64,000 nucleotides of DNA, taken from the NCBI RefSeq assembly GCF_001613445.1, contig NZ_BDCJ01000028.1, positions 62,001 to 126,000 of the forward strand, read 5' to 3'. This DNA is from Nocardia grenadensis NBRC 108939 (GTDB lineage: Bacteria > Actinomycetota > Actinomycetes > Mycobacteriales > Mycobacteriaceae). This document shows, in pieces, positions 43,331 to 52,599 of this stretch; position 1 is the first letter of the stretch; every line of letters begins with the position of its first letter. The position numbers and the translations under genes are program-made. Below the pieces are notes generated by a model that worked only from the letters and a program-made list of their open reading frames with translations, made no database searches and was not told the origin of the DNA.

Positions 43331-44572
43331 TCAGCGCGCACCCGCCTGGGCGGATGCGGGCGGCGCGACCGCCACGGTGGGCGTGAGCGGCAACCGCGCG
43401 TGGACCCGGAAGCCGCCGTCGGCGGCGGGGCCCGCGTCGAGCCGGCCACCGACGGCGAGCGCGCGCGCCTGCATACCCGGGATACCGTGCCCGCCCGTCC
43501 CCCCGCCGGCGGCACTGCCGCCCGGGCCGTTGACCACGGTGAGGTCGACCTCCCCCGTGCAGGCGATCGTCACCCGCACCGGTGCGCCCGGCGCGTGCCG
43601 GCCGGCATTGGCCAGCGATTCCTGGACGATTCGGTACAGCGCGGAACCGACGGTATCCGGGATCGCGGTCAGGTTCCCGTCGAACGACCAGGTGAGATCC
43701 ACCCCGGCGCGGGCCGCACCGACGAACAACGCGTCCAGGTCGGCGGCGGTCGGCTGGGGCGCGTGTTCGGCGAGCTGGCCGTCGCTGCGCAGCACCCCGA
43801 GCAGACCGCGGATCTCGTTCAGCGCCTCCCGGGCGGTGGCACCGATCGATTCGAACTCCGCGCGCGCCGCGTCGTTCACACCCTCCACCCGGTAGGGTGC
43901 GGTCTGCGCCTGCACGACGACCAGCGACATATGGTGGGCCACCACATCGTGCAGATCGCGCGCGATTCGCGCCTTCTCCTCCAGGATCGTGCGGCGGGCC
44001 CGTTCCAGATCACTGAGTTCGGTCTGTTTGCTGAGCTCGGACCGGGAGCGGATCAGCGACCGCACCAGCAGCGCGACGAAGACCAGCCCACCCAGCGACA
44101 CCGGCCAGGCCCACGGGTCGGCGTCGATCCCCTCGGCCGACAGTGCCGCGCCCAGCAGGAGTGCGGTCGCCCCCCACACCACCGCGACCAGTTGCAGAGG
44201 TGAGCGCAGGGCCACCGCGAACACCAGGAAGTACAGCGCGACGATATGCGCCACCTGGACCGGCATCTCCTCCCCCGGCAGGTTCGGCACGGCCAATGCG
44301 ATGAACAGCGCCGAGCCCGCCGAGACCGCCCAGCCCAGCAAGGAATTTCTACGCATCAGCAGTACCGGCAGCGCGGCGAACGCGGCGATCAGCGGCGCGA
44401 GCGGCGCGGGCACGTCGTGGGTGAGATGCAGGGTGGGCCAGGCCACCGAGAACAGTGTCACCGCGGTCAGGACCGAGGCGGCGTCGAGCCACCAGCGCAG
44501 CCCCAGACCGACGATCAGGCCCCACAGGCCCCGCCGCGGGCGTCCCGGCACCGCGATGCTCGTTTCGTTCAT
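43331..44572 (-). CDS. Histidine kinase, NarX/DesK-like (module 2)
   Basis: A 413-residue sensor with five or six membrane helices in the first 180 residues, HisKA_3 phospho-acceptor His in ARIARDLHDVVAHHMSLVVV, and HATPase motif GGHGIPGMQARALAVGGRLD. It lacks the long N-terminal tail of kinase 1. ATG at 44572 is preceded by GGGGG. It is divergent from the phospholipase-like cluster. Confidence 0.9.
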   Translation of the reverse strand: MNETSIAVPGRPRRGLWGLIVGLGLRWWLDAASVLTAVTLFSVAWPTLHLTHDVPAPLAPLIAAFAALPVLLMRRNSLLGWAVSAGSALFIALAVPNLPGEEMPVQVAHIVALYFLVFAVALRSPLQLVAVVWGATALLLGAALSAEGIDADPWAWPVSLGGLVFVALLVRSLIRSRSELSKQTELSDLERARRTILEEKARIARDLHDVVAHHMSLVVVQAQTAPYRVEGVNDAARAEFESIGATAREALNEIRGLLGVLRSDGQLAEHAPQPTAADLDALFVGAARAGVDLTWSFDGNLTAIPDTVGSALYRIVQESLANAGRHAPGAPVRVTIACTGEVDLTVVNGPGGSAAGGGTGGHGIPGMQARALAVGGRLDAGPAADGGFRVHARLPLTPTVAVAPPASAQAGAR

Positions 44573-44737
44573 ACCCCCGAGACTAGGAACTCCGGCCCCG
44601 GCGCACCTCATACCGTGGGGTGAATCGCGGGCGGTACGCCGGGGTTAGCCCCGTACCCGCGTAGGTCCCGGGGTCGGCGCACAAACCCCACCCGAGCAGG
44701 ACGGCTCCGACCGCCTTCCGTTCCTAACGTTCTCGCC

Positions 44738-45472
44738 ATGGCTGTCTCGAACAATGCCGTGCGCCTCCCGGCCCGGCTCTCCCTGCAAACCGCGCGGTGC
44801 GCGGTGACCGCCGCGGCCGGAGTCGCCGCGGCGGTATCCCTGCTGTCGGCGCCCGCGGCCGATGCCGCCGGTCTCGCGCCCGCACCGGACGCCGCGGCGG
44901 CGGTACGCGCGCTGACCACACCGGGAGCAGTCGCCACGATCCCCGCGGATTTCCGCGCGGTCGCCGGGTACGCCCCGGCACCGGTGGACGGGATGCTGGT
45001 CGCACCGCACGGATCGTGTTCCTCGCCGGTACCGCTGCCGGCGGAGTTCGAGACCGCCTGCCAGGCCCACGACCTCGGCTACGACCTGCTGCGTTACGCC
45101 GACCGCACCGGCGCCCCGCTCGGCCCCTGGGCCCGGCAGGAACTGGACCGGACCCTCGCCGAACAGATGCACACGGCGTGCGCGCAACGGCCGGAGCCGC
45201 TGCCGCGCGCCCGCTGCGTCGTGATGGCCGAGATCGCCGAGATCGCCGTGGACCTCAATTCGATGCGGCAAGACTACGGCGTACCGGTCGTGGAGGACTT
45301 CCCCCTGGCCGACACCGTCACCGCGTGGCTGCCGCGGATCTGCGGCCTGCTCCTGCTCGTAATCGCCGTCCTCTTCCTGGGCCGCCCGGTCACCGCGCCG
45401 CTGCTTCCGGGGATCGGGGCCCGCGGTCCGATCCGTCCGCACCACACCGTCCTCGGGGGTCCCCATGCCTGA
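44738..45472 (+). CDS. Exported phospholipase A2-like protein 1
   Basis: A 244-residue protein with signal peptide (cleavage near ADAAG, residue 44) and a prokaryotic phospholipase A2-like core. Cys94 and Cys108 flank SSPVPLPAEFETA, and the catalytic pair is His111-Asp112 in CQAHDLGYDLLRYADRTGAP, with Cys148 and Cys160 as further disulfide partners. A C-terminal membrane helix (about 207-222) would anchor it outside the cell. It overlaps the next gene by 8 bp. The paralogue lies two genes on. Confidence 0.82.
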   Translation: MAVSNNAVRLPARLSLQTARCAVTAAAGVAAAVSLLSAPAADAAGLAPAPDAAAAVRALTTPGAVATIPADFRAVAGYAPAPVDGMLVAPHGSCSSPVPLPAEFETACQAHDLGYDLLRYADRTGAPLGPWARQELDRTLAEQMHTACAQRPEPLPRARCVVMAEIAEIAVDLNSMRQDYGVPVVEDFPLADTVTAWLPRICGLLLLVIAVLFLGRPVTAPLLPGIGARGPIRPHHTVLGGPHA

Positions 45473-47234
45473 CACCACCACCACCGCCGCACCGGCCCCG
45501 GCACCGTCGCGCGCCCGGCCACGCGCCGACCTGCCCGGCCATATCCCGGCGCCCGCCCGGACACGACTTCGCCCCGATCCATCCGATGACGCCCCGCCAC
45601 CCGGCCGGTCCCGGATTGGCACCGGCACGCCCGGGAGCATCACGTCGCTCTCTCGAACCCGATCCCGCCCGGACACAGCCGACGACAACCCGGCACCCGC
45701 CCGGTCCCGGCCGCGCACCGGCACTTCCGAGCGCAGCCCGGCCGCAGCGGAACCCTTCTCCGGTGGACTCGGCGATGCCCCGGCACCCTCGCAACCCTGC
45801 CCTGGCACCGGTCCGGCCGATAACGTTCCGACCCCATCGCGACCGAGTATTCGCAGGGGCCTTCTCGACTACGTCCGAACCCGGTGGCCGCGGCATTGGC
45901 CACCGGTAGCGACCACACTCGCCGTCGGTGCCGGGACGGCGGTGTCCCTGGCCCCCGGCCTGCTGCCCCGGACCGCCGCCGCCCAGGCCGTACTCACCGC
46001 GGTGGCCGTGGTCGTCGCGCTGGGCGTCGCGCGGGTCGTCCGCCTCGTGATCCGGCACACCACGGGTTCCGCCCCGGTCGCCACGCCGCGAACCCGGCGA
46101 TCGGTGTTCGCGGTCACCGCGGCCGGCGTCCTCGGCGCGGTGGTGTACGCCGCGCGCTGGCAGCAGACACTGCGATCGGCGATGGAGGTGGCGCCGGCCG
46201 GTCCGGGCCACTGGGCCGGGTGGGCGGTCGGCGCGACCCTGCTCACCCTGGGGACGGTGGCGGTGGTCCACGGGTGCGGCCGGTTGCTCCGGCGGATCGG
46301 CTGGTCCCGGATGCTGGTGATGACGGTGGTCGCGGGCCTGCCGGTGGCGCTGTTCGCGGTCCCCGCGGCGGTGAGCTGGGGCGACCGAACCTATGCCGCC
46401 GCGAACGCCGCCCCCGAGCCGGGTCTGGTCGAGCCGGTGGCGGTGACCCGATCGGGGAGCGCCGAGTCCATGGTGAGCTGGTCGACCCTGGGACGCGAGG
46501 GACAGCGTTTCGTCAGCGCCGGGCCGGCGGGCGCGGTCCGGGTCTATATCGGGCTCCGCTCGGCGCCGGATCTGGCCGCGCGCGCCGCGCTGGCGGTTCG
46601 GGAACTGGATCGGGCCGGCGGATTCGACCGCTCCGATCTGGTGATCGCCGTACCCACCGGATCGGGCTGGGTGGACGCGCGGGCGCTGGAGGGTTTCGGT
46701 GCCCGATTCGGTGGCGATGTGGCGGTGGTCGCGCTGCAGTACTCGTACGCGCCGAGCTGGGCCACCTTCGTCTTCGGCCGGGATGCGGCGGCGGCCTCGG
46801 CGCGGGCATTGGTCGCCGCCGTCGAAGAGCGCATCGCCACGATGTCCGATCCGCCCCGGCTGCACCTGTACGGACAGAGCCTCGGCGCATTCGGCGGTAG
46901 CGCGGTGTTCGCGGGAGCCGCCGAGCAGAACCGCCGGGTGTGTTCGGCGCTGTGGGCCGGGATGCCCGGTGGGGGTGGACCCGCGCCCGGTGCCCGTACC
47001 GCGGTACTGGCCAATACCTCCGATCCGGTCGTGCACTGGTCACTCGACCTGCTGTGGCGGCCGCCGGACCTCACCGCCGCCCGCCGCGACGCGCCCACCC
47101 CGCCCTGGCTGCCCGTGGTCGGTTTCCTGCAGACCACCGCGGACCTGCCGGCCGCCCTCGGCGCGCCAGCGGGGCACGGCCACCGGTACGACACCGACCA
47201 AGGGACGGCACTGCCCGGCTGCGGCCCGGAGTGA
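45465..47234 (+). CDS. Membrane alpha/beta-hydrolase_9 family protein
   Basis: A 589-residue protein. The first ~130 residues are Pro/Arg/Thr-rich and disordered. Four membrane helices follow (about 145-310), then a cytoplasmic or surface hydrolase domain with nucleophile elbow HLYGQSLGAFGGSAVF and a C-terminal HGHRYDTDQG. The pattern fits the PF10081 (Rv1069c-like) family, proposed lipid or cutinase-like esterases. It overlaps the preceding phospholipase-like gene and precedes the second one by 129 bp. Confidence 0.85.
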   Translation: MPDTTTTAAPAPAPSRARPRADLPGHIPAPARTRLRPDPSDDAPPPGRSRIGTGTPGSITSLSRTRSRPDTADDNPAPARSRPRTGTSERSPAAAEPFSGGLGDAPAPSQPCPGTGPADNVPTPSRPSIRRGLLDYVRTRWPRHWPPVATTLAVGAGTAVSLAPGLLPRTAAAQAVLTAVAVVVALGVARVVRLVIRHTTGSAPVATPRTRRSVFAVTAAGVLGAVVYAARWQQTLRSAMEVAPAGPGHWAGWAVGATLLTLGTVAVVHGCGRLLRRIGWSRMLVMTVVAGLPVALFAVPAAVSWGDRTYAAANAAPEPGLVEPVAVTRSGSAESMVSWSTLGREGQRFVSAGPAGAVRVYIGLRSAPDLAARAALAVRELDRAGGFDRSDLVIAVPTGSGWVDARALEGFGARFGGDVAVVALQYSYAPSWATFVFGRDAAAASARALVAAVEERIATMSDPPRLHLYGQSLGAFGGSAVFAGAAEQNRRVCSALWAGMPGGGGPAPGARTAVLANTSDPVVHWSLDLLWRPPDLTAARRDAPTPPWLPVVGFLQTTADLPAALGAPAGHGHRYDTDQGTALPGCGPE

Positions 47235-47363
47235 AGCGCTGCGCCGCCCGCGCGGCGCCGGGTTTGCCGGTCGGATGCGGACCGTCTCGACGGCGGTCAC
47301 GGCTACCGGGAGCGGGACCTGCCGTGCGGGCCCACCGCTCCATAACGCTTAAGGTGTCCCACC

Positions 47364-48293
47364 ATGGCTTCACCCCGTAACGATCACCCGCGCCGGCCCC
47401 GGCGCCGGTTCCGGCGGATCTCGCTGCCGGCATTCACCGGTGCCGCGCTGTTCGGCCTGGTGATCACCGCCGTGCCGGCGCCGACCTCCGAGGCCGTCGG
47501 TATCGACGCTTCGGTCACGGCACCGGCCGGGCCGGCGGTGGTGGGTCTGACCTCGGGTGATACGGCGGTGGACGCCGTGGCAGCCATACCGCGGGATTTC
47601 GCGGACTACCTCGGCTACCGGCCGGTCGTCCGGCAGGGCGTGCTCGTGGCTCCGGACGGCAGTTGTTCCTCGCCGGTCGAGCTGCCACCGGAATTCGATA
47701 CCGCCTGTATGGCCCACGACCTCGGATACGACCTGCTGCGGTACGCCGACCGCACCGGCGCACCGCTGGGGCCGTGGGCCCGGCAGGCCCTGGACCGGAC
47801 GCTGCGCCTGCGGCTGCACCAGGCCTGCGAAACGCATTCCGAACCGGTGGTGCGTACCCGCTGCGAGACCCTCGCCGAGATCGCGGCCACCGCGGTGGAC
47901 CTGAATTCGCGGCGACAGCACTACGGGGTCCCGGTGGTGGAGACATTGAGCCAGGTGGCCGCCCAGGCCGCCACCGGCCATCCGACCCGGCCCTGGTTGC
48001 TGCGCGCGGTCGCGCTCGGTCTGGCGACGGTAGCCGCCCTGGTCTTCGGAATCCGGCGCCTGCACCGGCGAATCAGGCGCACGACGGCACCCCGTATCCG
48101 CATTCCGGTCGGGTCCATACGGACCGGCCGCGCGACGGGTCTGCCGCGGCCCGCGTTCACCCGTCTCCTGCCGCGTACCCGATGGTTGCCGGGATGCGCG
48201 CAGCCGCCCGCGGCCGCCCCGCCCGACCCCGCACTTCCGGCCGGAGTGCACCTGTTGCCGGTCACCACGCCGCCGGCCGCCCGGACCGGCTGA
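47364..48293 (+). CDS. Exported phospholipase A2-like protein 2
   Basis: A 309-residue paralogue of the protein at 44738. Arg-rich start, signal helix (about 20-42), the same core with Cys101, Cys115, His118-Asp119 in CMAHDLGYDLLRYADRTGAP, and downstream cysteines. A membrane helix at about 215-232 is followed by a basic, Pro-rich tail of ~75 residues absent from copy 1. The near-identical active-site block shows that the pair arose by duplication. Confidence 0.82.
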   Translation: MASPRNDHPRRPRRRFRRISLPAFTGAALFGLVITAVPAPTSEAVGIDASVTAPAGPAVVGLTSGDTAVDAVAAIPRDFADYLGYRPVVRQGVLVAPDGSCSSPVELPPEFDTACMAHDLGYDLLRYADRTGAPLGPWARQALDRTLRLRLHQACETHSEPVVRTRCETLAEIAATAVDLNSRRQHYGVPVVETLSQVAAQAATGHPTRPWLLRAVALGLATVAALVFGIRRLHRRIRRTTAPRIRIPVGSIRTGRATGLPRPAFTRLLPRTRWLPGCAQPPAAAPPDPALPAGVHLLPVTTPPAARTG

Positions 48294-48299
48294 CCACGG

Positions 48300-48328
48300 T
48301 TGACCCGACTTGAAACACGTTCTAATTT
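48300..48328 (+). promoter_or_regulatory. Leaderless promoter of the SRPBCC gene
   Basis: TTGACC (48300-48305) and TAATTT (48323-48328), spaced by exactly 17 bases. The start point 7 bases beyond the -10 coincides with the GTG at 48335. Confidence 0.8.
48311..48324. promoter_or_regulatory. KstR-type operator
   Basis: TGAAACACGTTCTA fits the published KstR consensus TnnAACnnGTTnnA at every defined position. It lies in the promoter spacer and overlaps the -10, where a repressor would block transcription. Confidence 0.72.
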
Positions 48329-48334
48329 GGGAAC

Positions 48335-48778
48335 GTGCTTGTTGTGGACGACGTGGTCGAGGTGGCTGCCCCCGCCGAGGTGGTCTGGTCGGTGCTCACC
48401 GATTTCGACCGGTACGGCGACTGGAATCCGTTCATCAGCCGCTGCCGGGCGGAGCTGACGGTGGGTGCGCCGATCGATATGCGGGTCGAGCAGCTCGCGC
48501 CCCGGCCGATCCGGATGCGCGAATGGATTCGCAGCGTCACCGCGGGCCGGGAATTCAGTTACTCCATGAAACCGATCCCGCTCGGCGCACTACGCAGCAA
48601 ACGCTCGCATACGCTGACCCCGCTGACCGGCGACCGCACCCGCTACGAATCCCATTTCGAGCTCGACGGCTGGCTCGCTCCGGTGGTCGGCCTGCTGTTC
48701 GGGCGCGGCTTCAAGAAGGGGTTCCCCGGGATGACCACCGCGGTCGAACGGGAAGCCGAGCGGCTGCACGCCCACTGA
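48335..48778 (+). CDS. SRPBCC family (polyketide cyclase/START-like) protein
   Basis: A 147-residue START-fold protein: VVEVAAPAEVVWSVLTDFDRYGDWNPFI at the N-terminus and LVGLLFGRGF-like C-terminal helix (PVVGLLFGRGFKKGF). Such proteins bind hydrophobic ligands. The GTG at 48335 is the predicted transcription start, so the mRNA is leaderless. The KstR-type box suggests induction during sterol breakdown. No other sterol gene is in the window. Confidence 0.87.
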   Translation: MLVVDDVVEVAAPAEVVWSVLTDFDRYGDWNPFISRCRAELTVGAPIDMRVEQLAPRPIRMREWIRSVTAGREFSYSMKPIPLGALRSKRSHTLTPLTGDRTRYESHFELDGWLAPVVGLLFGRGFKKGFPGMTTAVEREAERLHAH

Positions 48779-48810
48779 CACGCGGTATCACCCGCCCGGC
48801 CCCCGGGAAC

Positions 48811-48848
48811 GCCGAGGGCGGTGGCCCGTTCGGACCACCGCCCTCGGC
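48811..48848. terminator. Bidirectional hairpin between SRPBCC gene and gatA
   Basis: A perfect 14-bp stem GCCGAGGGCGGTGG / CCACCGCCCTCGGC with a 10-base loop. It lies between two convergent genes and lacks a T-run. Confidence 0.8.
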
Positions 48849-48876
48849 GAACTCTCGCCGCTCCCGGCGATCCGCG

Positions 48877-50355
48877 TCAGGCGATATCGCCGCGGGCCGC
48901 CTCGTAGGCCGCGCCCACCCGGTACAACCGGTCGTCGGCCAATGCCGGCGCCATGATCTGCAGACCCACCGGCATCCCGTCGTCGCGGCTCAGCCCGGAC
49001 GGGACCGACATGGCCGGATGCCCGGCCAGGTTGGTGGGCAGGGTGCACAGATCGGACAGGTACATCGCCAGCGGATCGTCGACCTTCTCGCCCAGCTTCC
49101 ACGGCGTGAACGGACTGGTCGGGGACACCAGCACGTCGACCTGCTCGTAGGCCTTGTCGAAATCACGCGCGATCAGCGTGCGGACCTTGAGCGCCTGACC
49201 GTAGTAGGCGTCGTAGTAGCCCGCCGAGAGGGCGTAGGTGCCGATCATGATCCGGCGCTTGACCTCCGGACCGAATCCGGCGGCGCGGGTCGCGGCCATG
49301 ACCTGCTCGGCGCTGTGGTGGCCGTCGTCGGACACTCGCAGGCCGTAGCGCATGGCATCGAAACGGGCCAGGTTGGAGGAGACCTCGCTGGGCATGACCA
49401 GGTAGTAGGACGCCAGGGCGTATTCGAAATGCGGGCAGGACACCTCGACCACTTCGGCGCCCAGATCCTTCAGCACGCCGACCGCGGCGTCGAAGGAGGT
49501 GAGCACGCCGTGCTGGTAGCTGTCGGAGTGCAGTTCCTTCACCACGCCGATCTTCACCCCGCGCAGATCACCCGACGCGCCCTGCCGGGCGGCGTCGACC
49601 ACGGCCGGGACCGCGACATCACGGGAGGTGGAATCGCGCGGATCGTGTCCGGCGATCACCTCGTGCAGCAGGGCGGTGTCCAGCACCGTCCGGCCGCACG
49701 GGCCGCCTTGGTCGAGCGAGGACGCGCACGCGACGAGTCCATACCGGGACACCGTGCCGTAGGTGGGCTTGGTGCCGACGGTCGCGGTGACCGCGGCCGG
49801 CTGCCGGATCGAGCCGCCGGTGTCGGTGCCGATGGCCAGCGGCGCCTGATAGGAGGCCAACGCCGCCGCCGAACCGCCGCCGGAGCCGCCGGGGATGCGG
49901 GTGGTGTCCCACGGGTTGCGGGTCGGCCCGTAGGCGGAGTTCTCGGTGGAGGAGCCCATCGCGAACTCGTCCATATTGGTCTTGCCCAGAATCGGGATCC
50001 CGGCGGCACGCAGCCGGGTGGTCAGCGTGGCGTCGTAGGGGGCGACCCAGTTCTCGAGGATCTTCGACGCGCAGGTGGTGGGCATATCGGTCGTGGTGAA
50101 CACGTCCTTGAGCGCCAGCGGCACCCCGGCCAGCGGCGAGGCCGGCACCGCACCGGCGGCCAGGGCGGCGTCCACCTCGGCAGCGGCGGCGAGCGCCTGC
50201 TCTCCCGCGACGTGCAGGAAGGCGTGGTACTCCCCGTCGACCTCGGCGATCCGGTCCAGATGCGCCCGGGTCACCTCCACCGAGGAGACCTCGCCGCCGT
50301 GGATACGGCTCGCGAGGTCGGCCGCGCCGAGCCGGGTCAGTTCACTCGCGCTCAT
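48877..50355 (-). CDS. gatA: Asp-tRNA(Asn)/Glu-tRNA(Gln) amidotransferase subunit A
   Basis: A 492-residue amidase-signature enzyme that releases ammonia from glutamine for GatB. The Ser-cis-Ser-Lys triad is visible: Lys in [20 protein letters not shown], cis-Ser and Ser in [20 protein letters not shown] and [14 protein letters not shown]. The ATG overlaps the gatC stop (ATGA). Confidence 0.97.
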   Translation of the reverse strand: MSASELTRLGAADLASRIHGGEVSSVEVTRAHLDRIAEVDGEYHAFLHVAGEQALAAAAEVDAALAAGAVPASPLAGVPLALKDVFTTTDMPTTCASKILENWVAPYDATLTTRLRAAGIPILGKTNMDEFAMGSSTENSAYGPTRNPWDTTRIPGGSGGGSAAALASYQAPLAIGTDTGGSIRQPAAVTATVGTKPTYGTVSRYGLVACASSLDQGGPCGRTVLDTALLHEVIAGHDPRDSTSRDVAVPAVVDAARQGASGDLRGVKIGVVKELHSDSYQHGVLTSFDAAVGVLKDLGAEVVEVSCPHFEYALASYYLVMPSEVSSNLARFDAMRYGLRVSDDGHHSAEQVMAATRAAGFGPEVKRRIMIGTYALSAGYYDAYYGQALKVRTLIARDFDKAYEQVDVLVSPTSPFTPWKLGEKVDDPLAMYLSDLCTLPTNLAGHPAMSVPSGLSRDDGMPVGLQIMAPALADDRLYRVGAAYEAARGDIA

Positions 50356-50651
50356 TCGCCCTCCCCCAGGATTTGCGGAACCAGGAACCGCTGTTCTTCG
50401 GCGGCGGGTGCGCCGGACAGCGCCTGCTCCGGGGTGAGACCGGGACGGACCTCATCGGGACGGGTCACATTCGTCACCGGATCCGGTGACGCGGTGGCCG
50501 GGACATCGGCGGCGGCGACCTCGGAGATGGTCCGCACATGGCTGAGGATCGAATCCAGCTGCCCGGCGAACTGGTCGAGTTCGTCCTCGGACAGGGCGAG
50601 CCTGGACAGCCGGGCGAGGTGTGCGACCTCGTCGCGGGAGATGGCGGTCAC
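50352..50651 (-). CDS. gatC: Asp-tRNA(Asn)/Glu-tRNA(Gln) amidotransferase subunit C
   Basis: A 99-residue GatC that stabilises Gat[41 protein letters not shown] and a C-terminal [11 protein letters not shown] at 50651 follows AAAGGGG. It is the first gene of gatCA and divergent from the ACT-domain gene. Confidence 0.95.
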   Translation of the reverse strand: MTAISRDEVAHLARLSRLALSEDELDQFAGQLDSILSHVRTISEVAAADVPATASPDPVTNVTRPDEVRPGLTPEQALSGAPAAEEQRFLVPQILGEGE

Positions 50652-50942
50652 CGCGAACCCCTTTCGGCAATAGTTTGGACTGCGGATCACAAGCATCGAA
50701 CAGCCTAATGGTGCGGCCGGACCGGGTTGCCCGGCAGGCCGCGCGGCCGCACCCACCGGGCCGCGCGCGGGTCGGCCGTGGACCACGCGGCAATGCGAGG
50801 TTTGCCCTTTTCACACCATTCGTCACCTGTGACCCCGTTCGAGGCGCACAATTCGACTCGATAACCCTCGGTAATGGGTGTAAGGATGGGCAGACCGGGT
50901 ATCCGTTGTAAGCCTCGGCCGCAGAAGGAAAGGGAAACGCAC

Positions 50943-51593
50943 GTGTCTTATCTGCTCCGCGTGCAACTTCCGGATCGTCCGGGAAGCCTCGGGTCGCTAG
51001 CCGTAGCACTGGGCACGGTCGGCGCCGATATCCTTTCCCTGGACGTGGTGGAGCGTGGTGCCGGCTACGCGGTCGACGATCTCGTCGTCGAGATCGCCCC
51101 CAACGCCCTGCCCGACACACTCATCACCGCCGCGGAATCGCTCGGCGATGTGCGCGTCGATTCCATCCGCCCCTACTCCGGTGTGCTCGACACCCACCGT
51201 GAGCTCGAATTGATCGACAATGTGGCCAACGCCCGCGACGATCGGCTCCAGGTGCTGGTCGACGGGGTTCCGCGGGTGCTGCGGGTCGGCTGGAGCACCG
51301 TCCTGGATATGGGGACGCACGGCGCCTACCGCGTGGTGGGCAGTCAGAGCGCGCCGCAGACCCAGGCTGCCTCGGTGCCGTGGATGCCGCTGCAGAAACC
51401 CACCGCGCTCGACGGCAACGCCGACTGGGTCCCCGAGATCTGGCGCGATATGGACACCAAACTGGCCGCCGCGCCGCTCGGCCCCTCCAGCAAGGCGCTC
51501 CTCCTCGGCCGTCCCGGCGGCCCGGATTTCCGCCCCTCGGAGATCGCGCGGCTCGGCTACCTCGCCGGAATCGTCGCCACCGTCCTGGGCTGA
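50943..51593 (+). CDS. ACT-domain amino-acid-binding protein (Rv3013-like)
   Basis: A 216-residue protein with an N-terminal ACT domain (LLRVQLPDRPGSLGSLAVAL, DILSLDVVERGAGYAVDDLV) and a less conserved C-terminal half containing WVPEIWRDMDTKLAAAPLGP. It sits between gatC and ligA as Rv3013 does. It probably senses an amino acid; no enzyme domain is present. GTG start after GGAAAGGG. Confidence 0.88.
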   Translation: MSYLLRVQLPDRPGSLGSLAVALGTVGADILSLDVVERGAGYAVDDLVVEIAPNALPDTLITAAESLGDVRVDSIRPYSGVLDTHRELELIDNVANARDDRLQVLVDGVPRVLRVGWSTVLDMGTHGAYRVVGSQSAPQTQAASVPWMPLQKPTALDGNADWVPEIWRDMDTKLAAAPLGPSSKALLLGRPGGPDFRPSEIARLGYLAGIVATVLG

Positions 51594-51609
51594 GTCCCGC
51601 GGCGGAGAG

Positions 51610-51945
51610 CTACCCGCCGGTGCCCGGCTCGACGATGCGCCACCGATCCGGCCTACCCGGCGGATAGGCGACGGTGAGCGTGTCCCCGACCGACGGCCAA
51701 TAGGCGGCGTCCCACACCATGCGCCCGTAGACCACCTTTCCCGGCTCGGACGGTCCGGACAGGTTCCCGGTGACGGTGACGAACTGCTCACCCATCGCCT
51801 CGGGGCGCGGACTCACCCCCGTCAGATACAACGAACCGATCTCCGCGTCCGCGGGCATACGCCCGCCCCTCCGCCCACGGAACACCAGCACGAGCATTCC
51901 CACCAGTGCGGCCACCATGATCGCCAGCATCGCCAGTTCGAACAC
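51610..51945 (-). CDS. Small single-helix membrane protein, unknown function
   Basis: A 111-residue protein with one N-terminal membrane helix (LAMLAIMVAALVGMLVLVFR), a basic stop-transfer RGRRGGR and a soluble beta-rich domain (GEQFVTVTGNLSG, VVYGRMVWDAAYW). GTG start. Convergent with the ACT gene. I do not recognise a named family. Confidence 0.72.
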   Translation of the reverse strand: MFELAMLAIMVAALVGMLVLVFRGRRGGRMPADAEIGSLYLTGVSPRPEAMGEQFVTVTGNLSGPSEPGKVVYGRMVWDAAYWPSVGDTLTVAYPPGRPDRWRIVEPGTGG

Positions 51946-52328
51946 CCCACCATGCTAGGCCCCGGGGCGTCGTGGCGGCCGGCGACGCCCGAGGCGACGC
52001 GATTCGGTGGCGTACGCCACTCTCAGGGGGAGGTCGCCGCGCCGGCGCCCGGGCATGCGGGCCCGGATACCCTCCCACCCGGACGACAACGACCTGGACC
52101 CGCGGCCGATGGAATCCGGTCGGCCGGCCGCGCACCCGGACAGGCCGCACCGCGGCCGGGCTCCTACCTCCCGCACCGGTGAACTTGTGCATGGGAATAC
52201 CGCTGCGGCGGCGAAAATCCGGCCGCCCGGCCCGCCGGCCATCACTTCTGCGAGACGGACGGCACCGCGCATGAGTTGTGCGGTACGGGGTATCTCAGAT
52301 CCACCGGACATGAAAGGAAGCGATCGTC
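51946..52328. other. Intergenic region without a confident gene
   Basis: Very GC-rich. A minus-strand frame (RTAQLMRGAVRLAEVMAGGP) looks partly protein-like but has no ribosome site, no recognised family and no clean ends. AAAGGAAG near 52313 serves the next gene. Nothing else was recognised. Confidence 0.5.
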
Positions 52329-52562
52329 ATGCCGGAATCAACGATTCGAGCAGGTGCAATGGGTAGCCGAGTAGCAAGCCTCGTAGTACTGGTCTGGTTC
52401 GTGGCGGGGATCGTCGCCGCGTGGCAACGGGGCTATTTCAATGATCCACCGGAGCAGTGCTCCCACTTCGCGACGCTGGCGGTGACCGTGGTGGCCGGTC
52501 CACTCAATTACGTCGGCCTCAACCCGAAGATGGGCTGCAACCTGCCGGAACCCAGCCAGTAG
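52329..52562 (+). CDS. Small membrane protein (actinobacterial conserved type)
   Basis: A 77-residue protein with one membrane helix (VASLVVLVWFVAGIVAAWQR), a QRGYF turn, then two cysteines and the characteristic GPLNYVGLNPKMGCNLPEPS tail. Similar short proteins are widespread in actinomycetes; function unknown. ATG 52329 follows AAAGGAAG; a second start exists at 52359. Confidence 0.8.
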   Translation: MPESTIRAGAMGSRVASLVVLVWFVAGIVAAWQRGYFNDPPEQCSHFATLAVTVVAGPLNYVGLNPKMGCNLPEPSQ

Positions 52563-52599
52563 AACCGGATCCCGGTCGTCGCCCGGCGGCGACCGGGTT

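Noticed and set aside
51955-52311. Possible minus-strand gene (119 codons) before the small membrane protein
   Set aside because: No ribosome site or family match, and its ends do not fit the neighbours.
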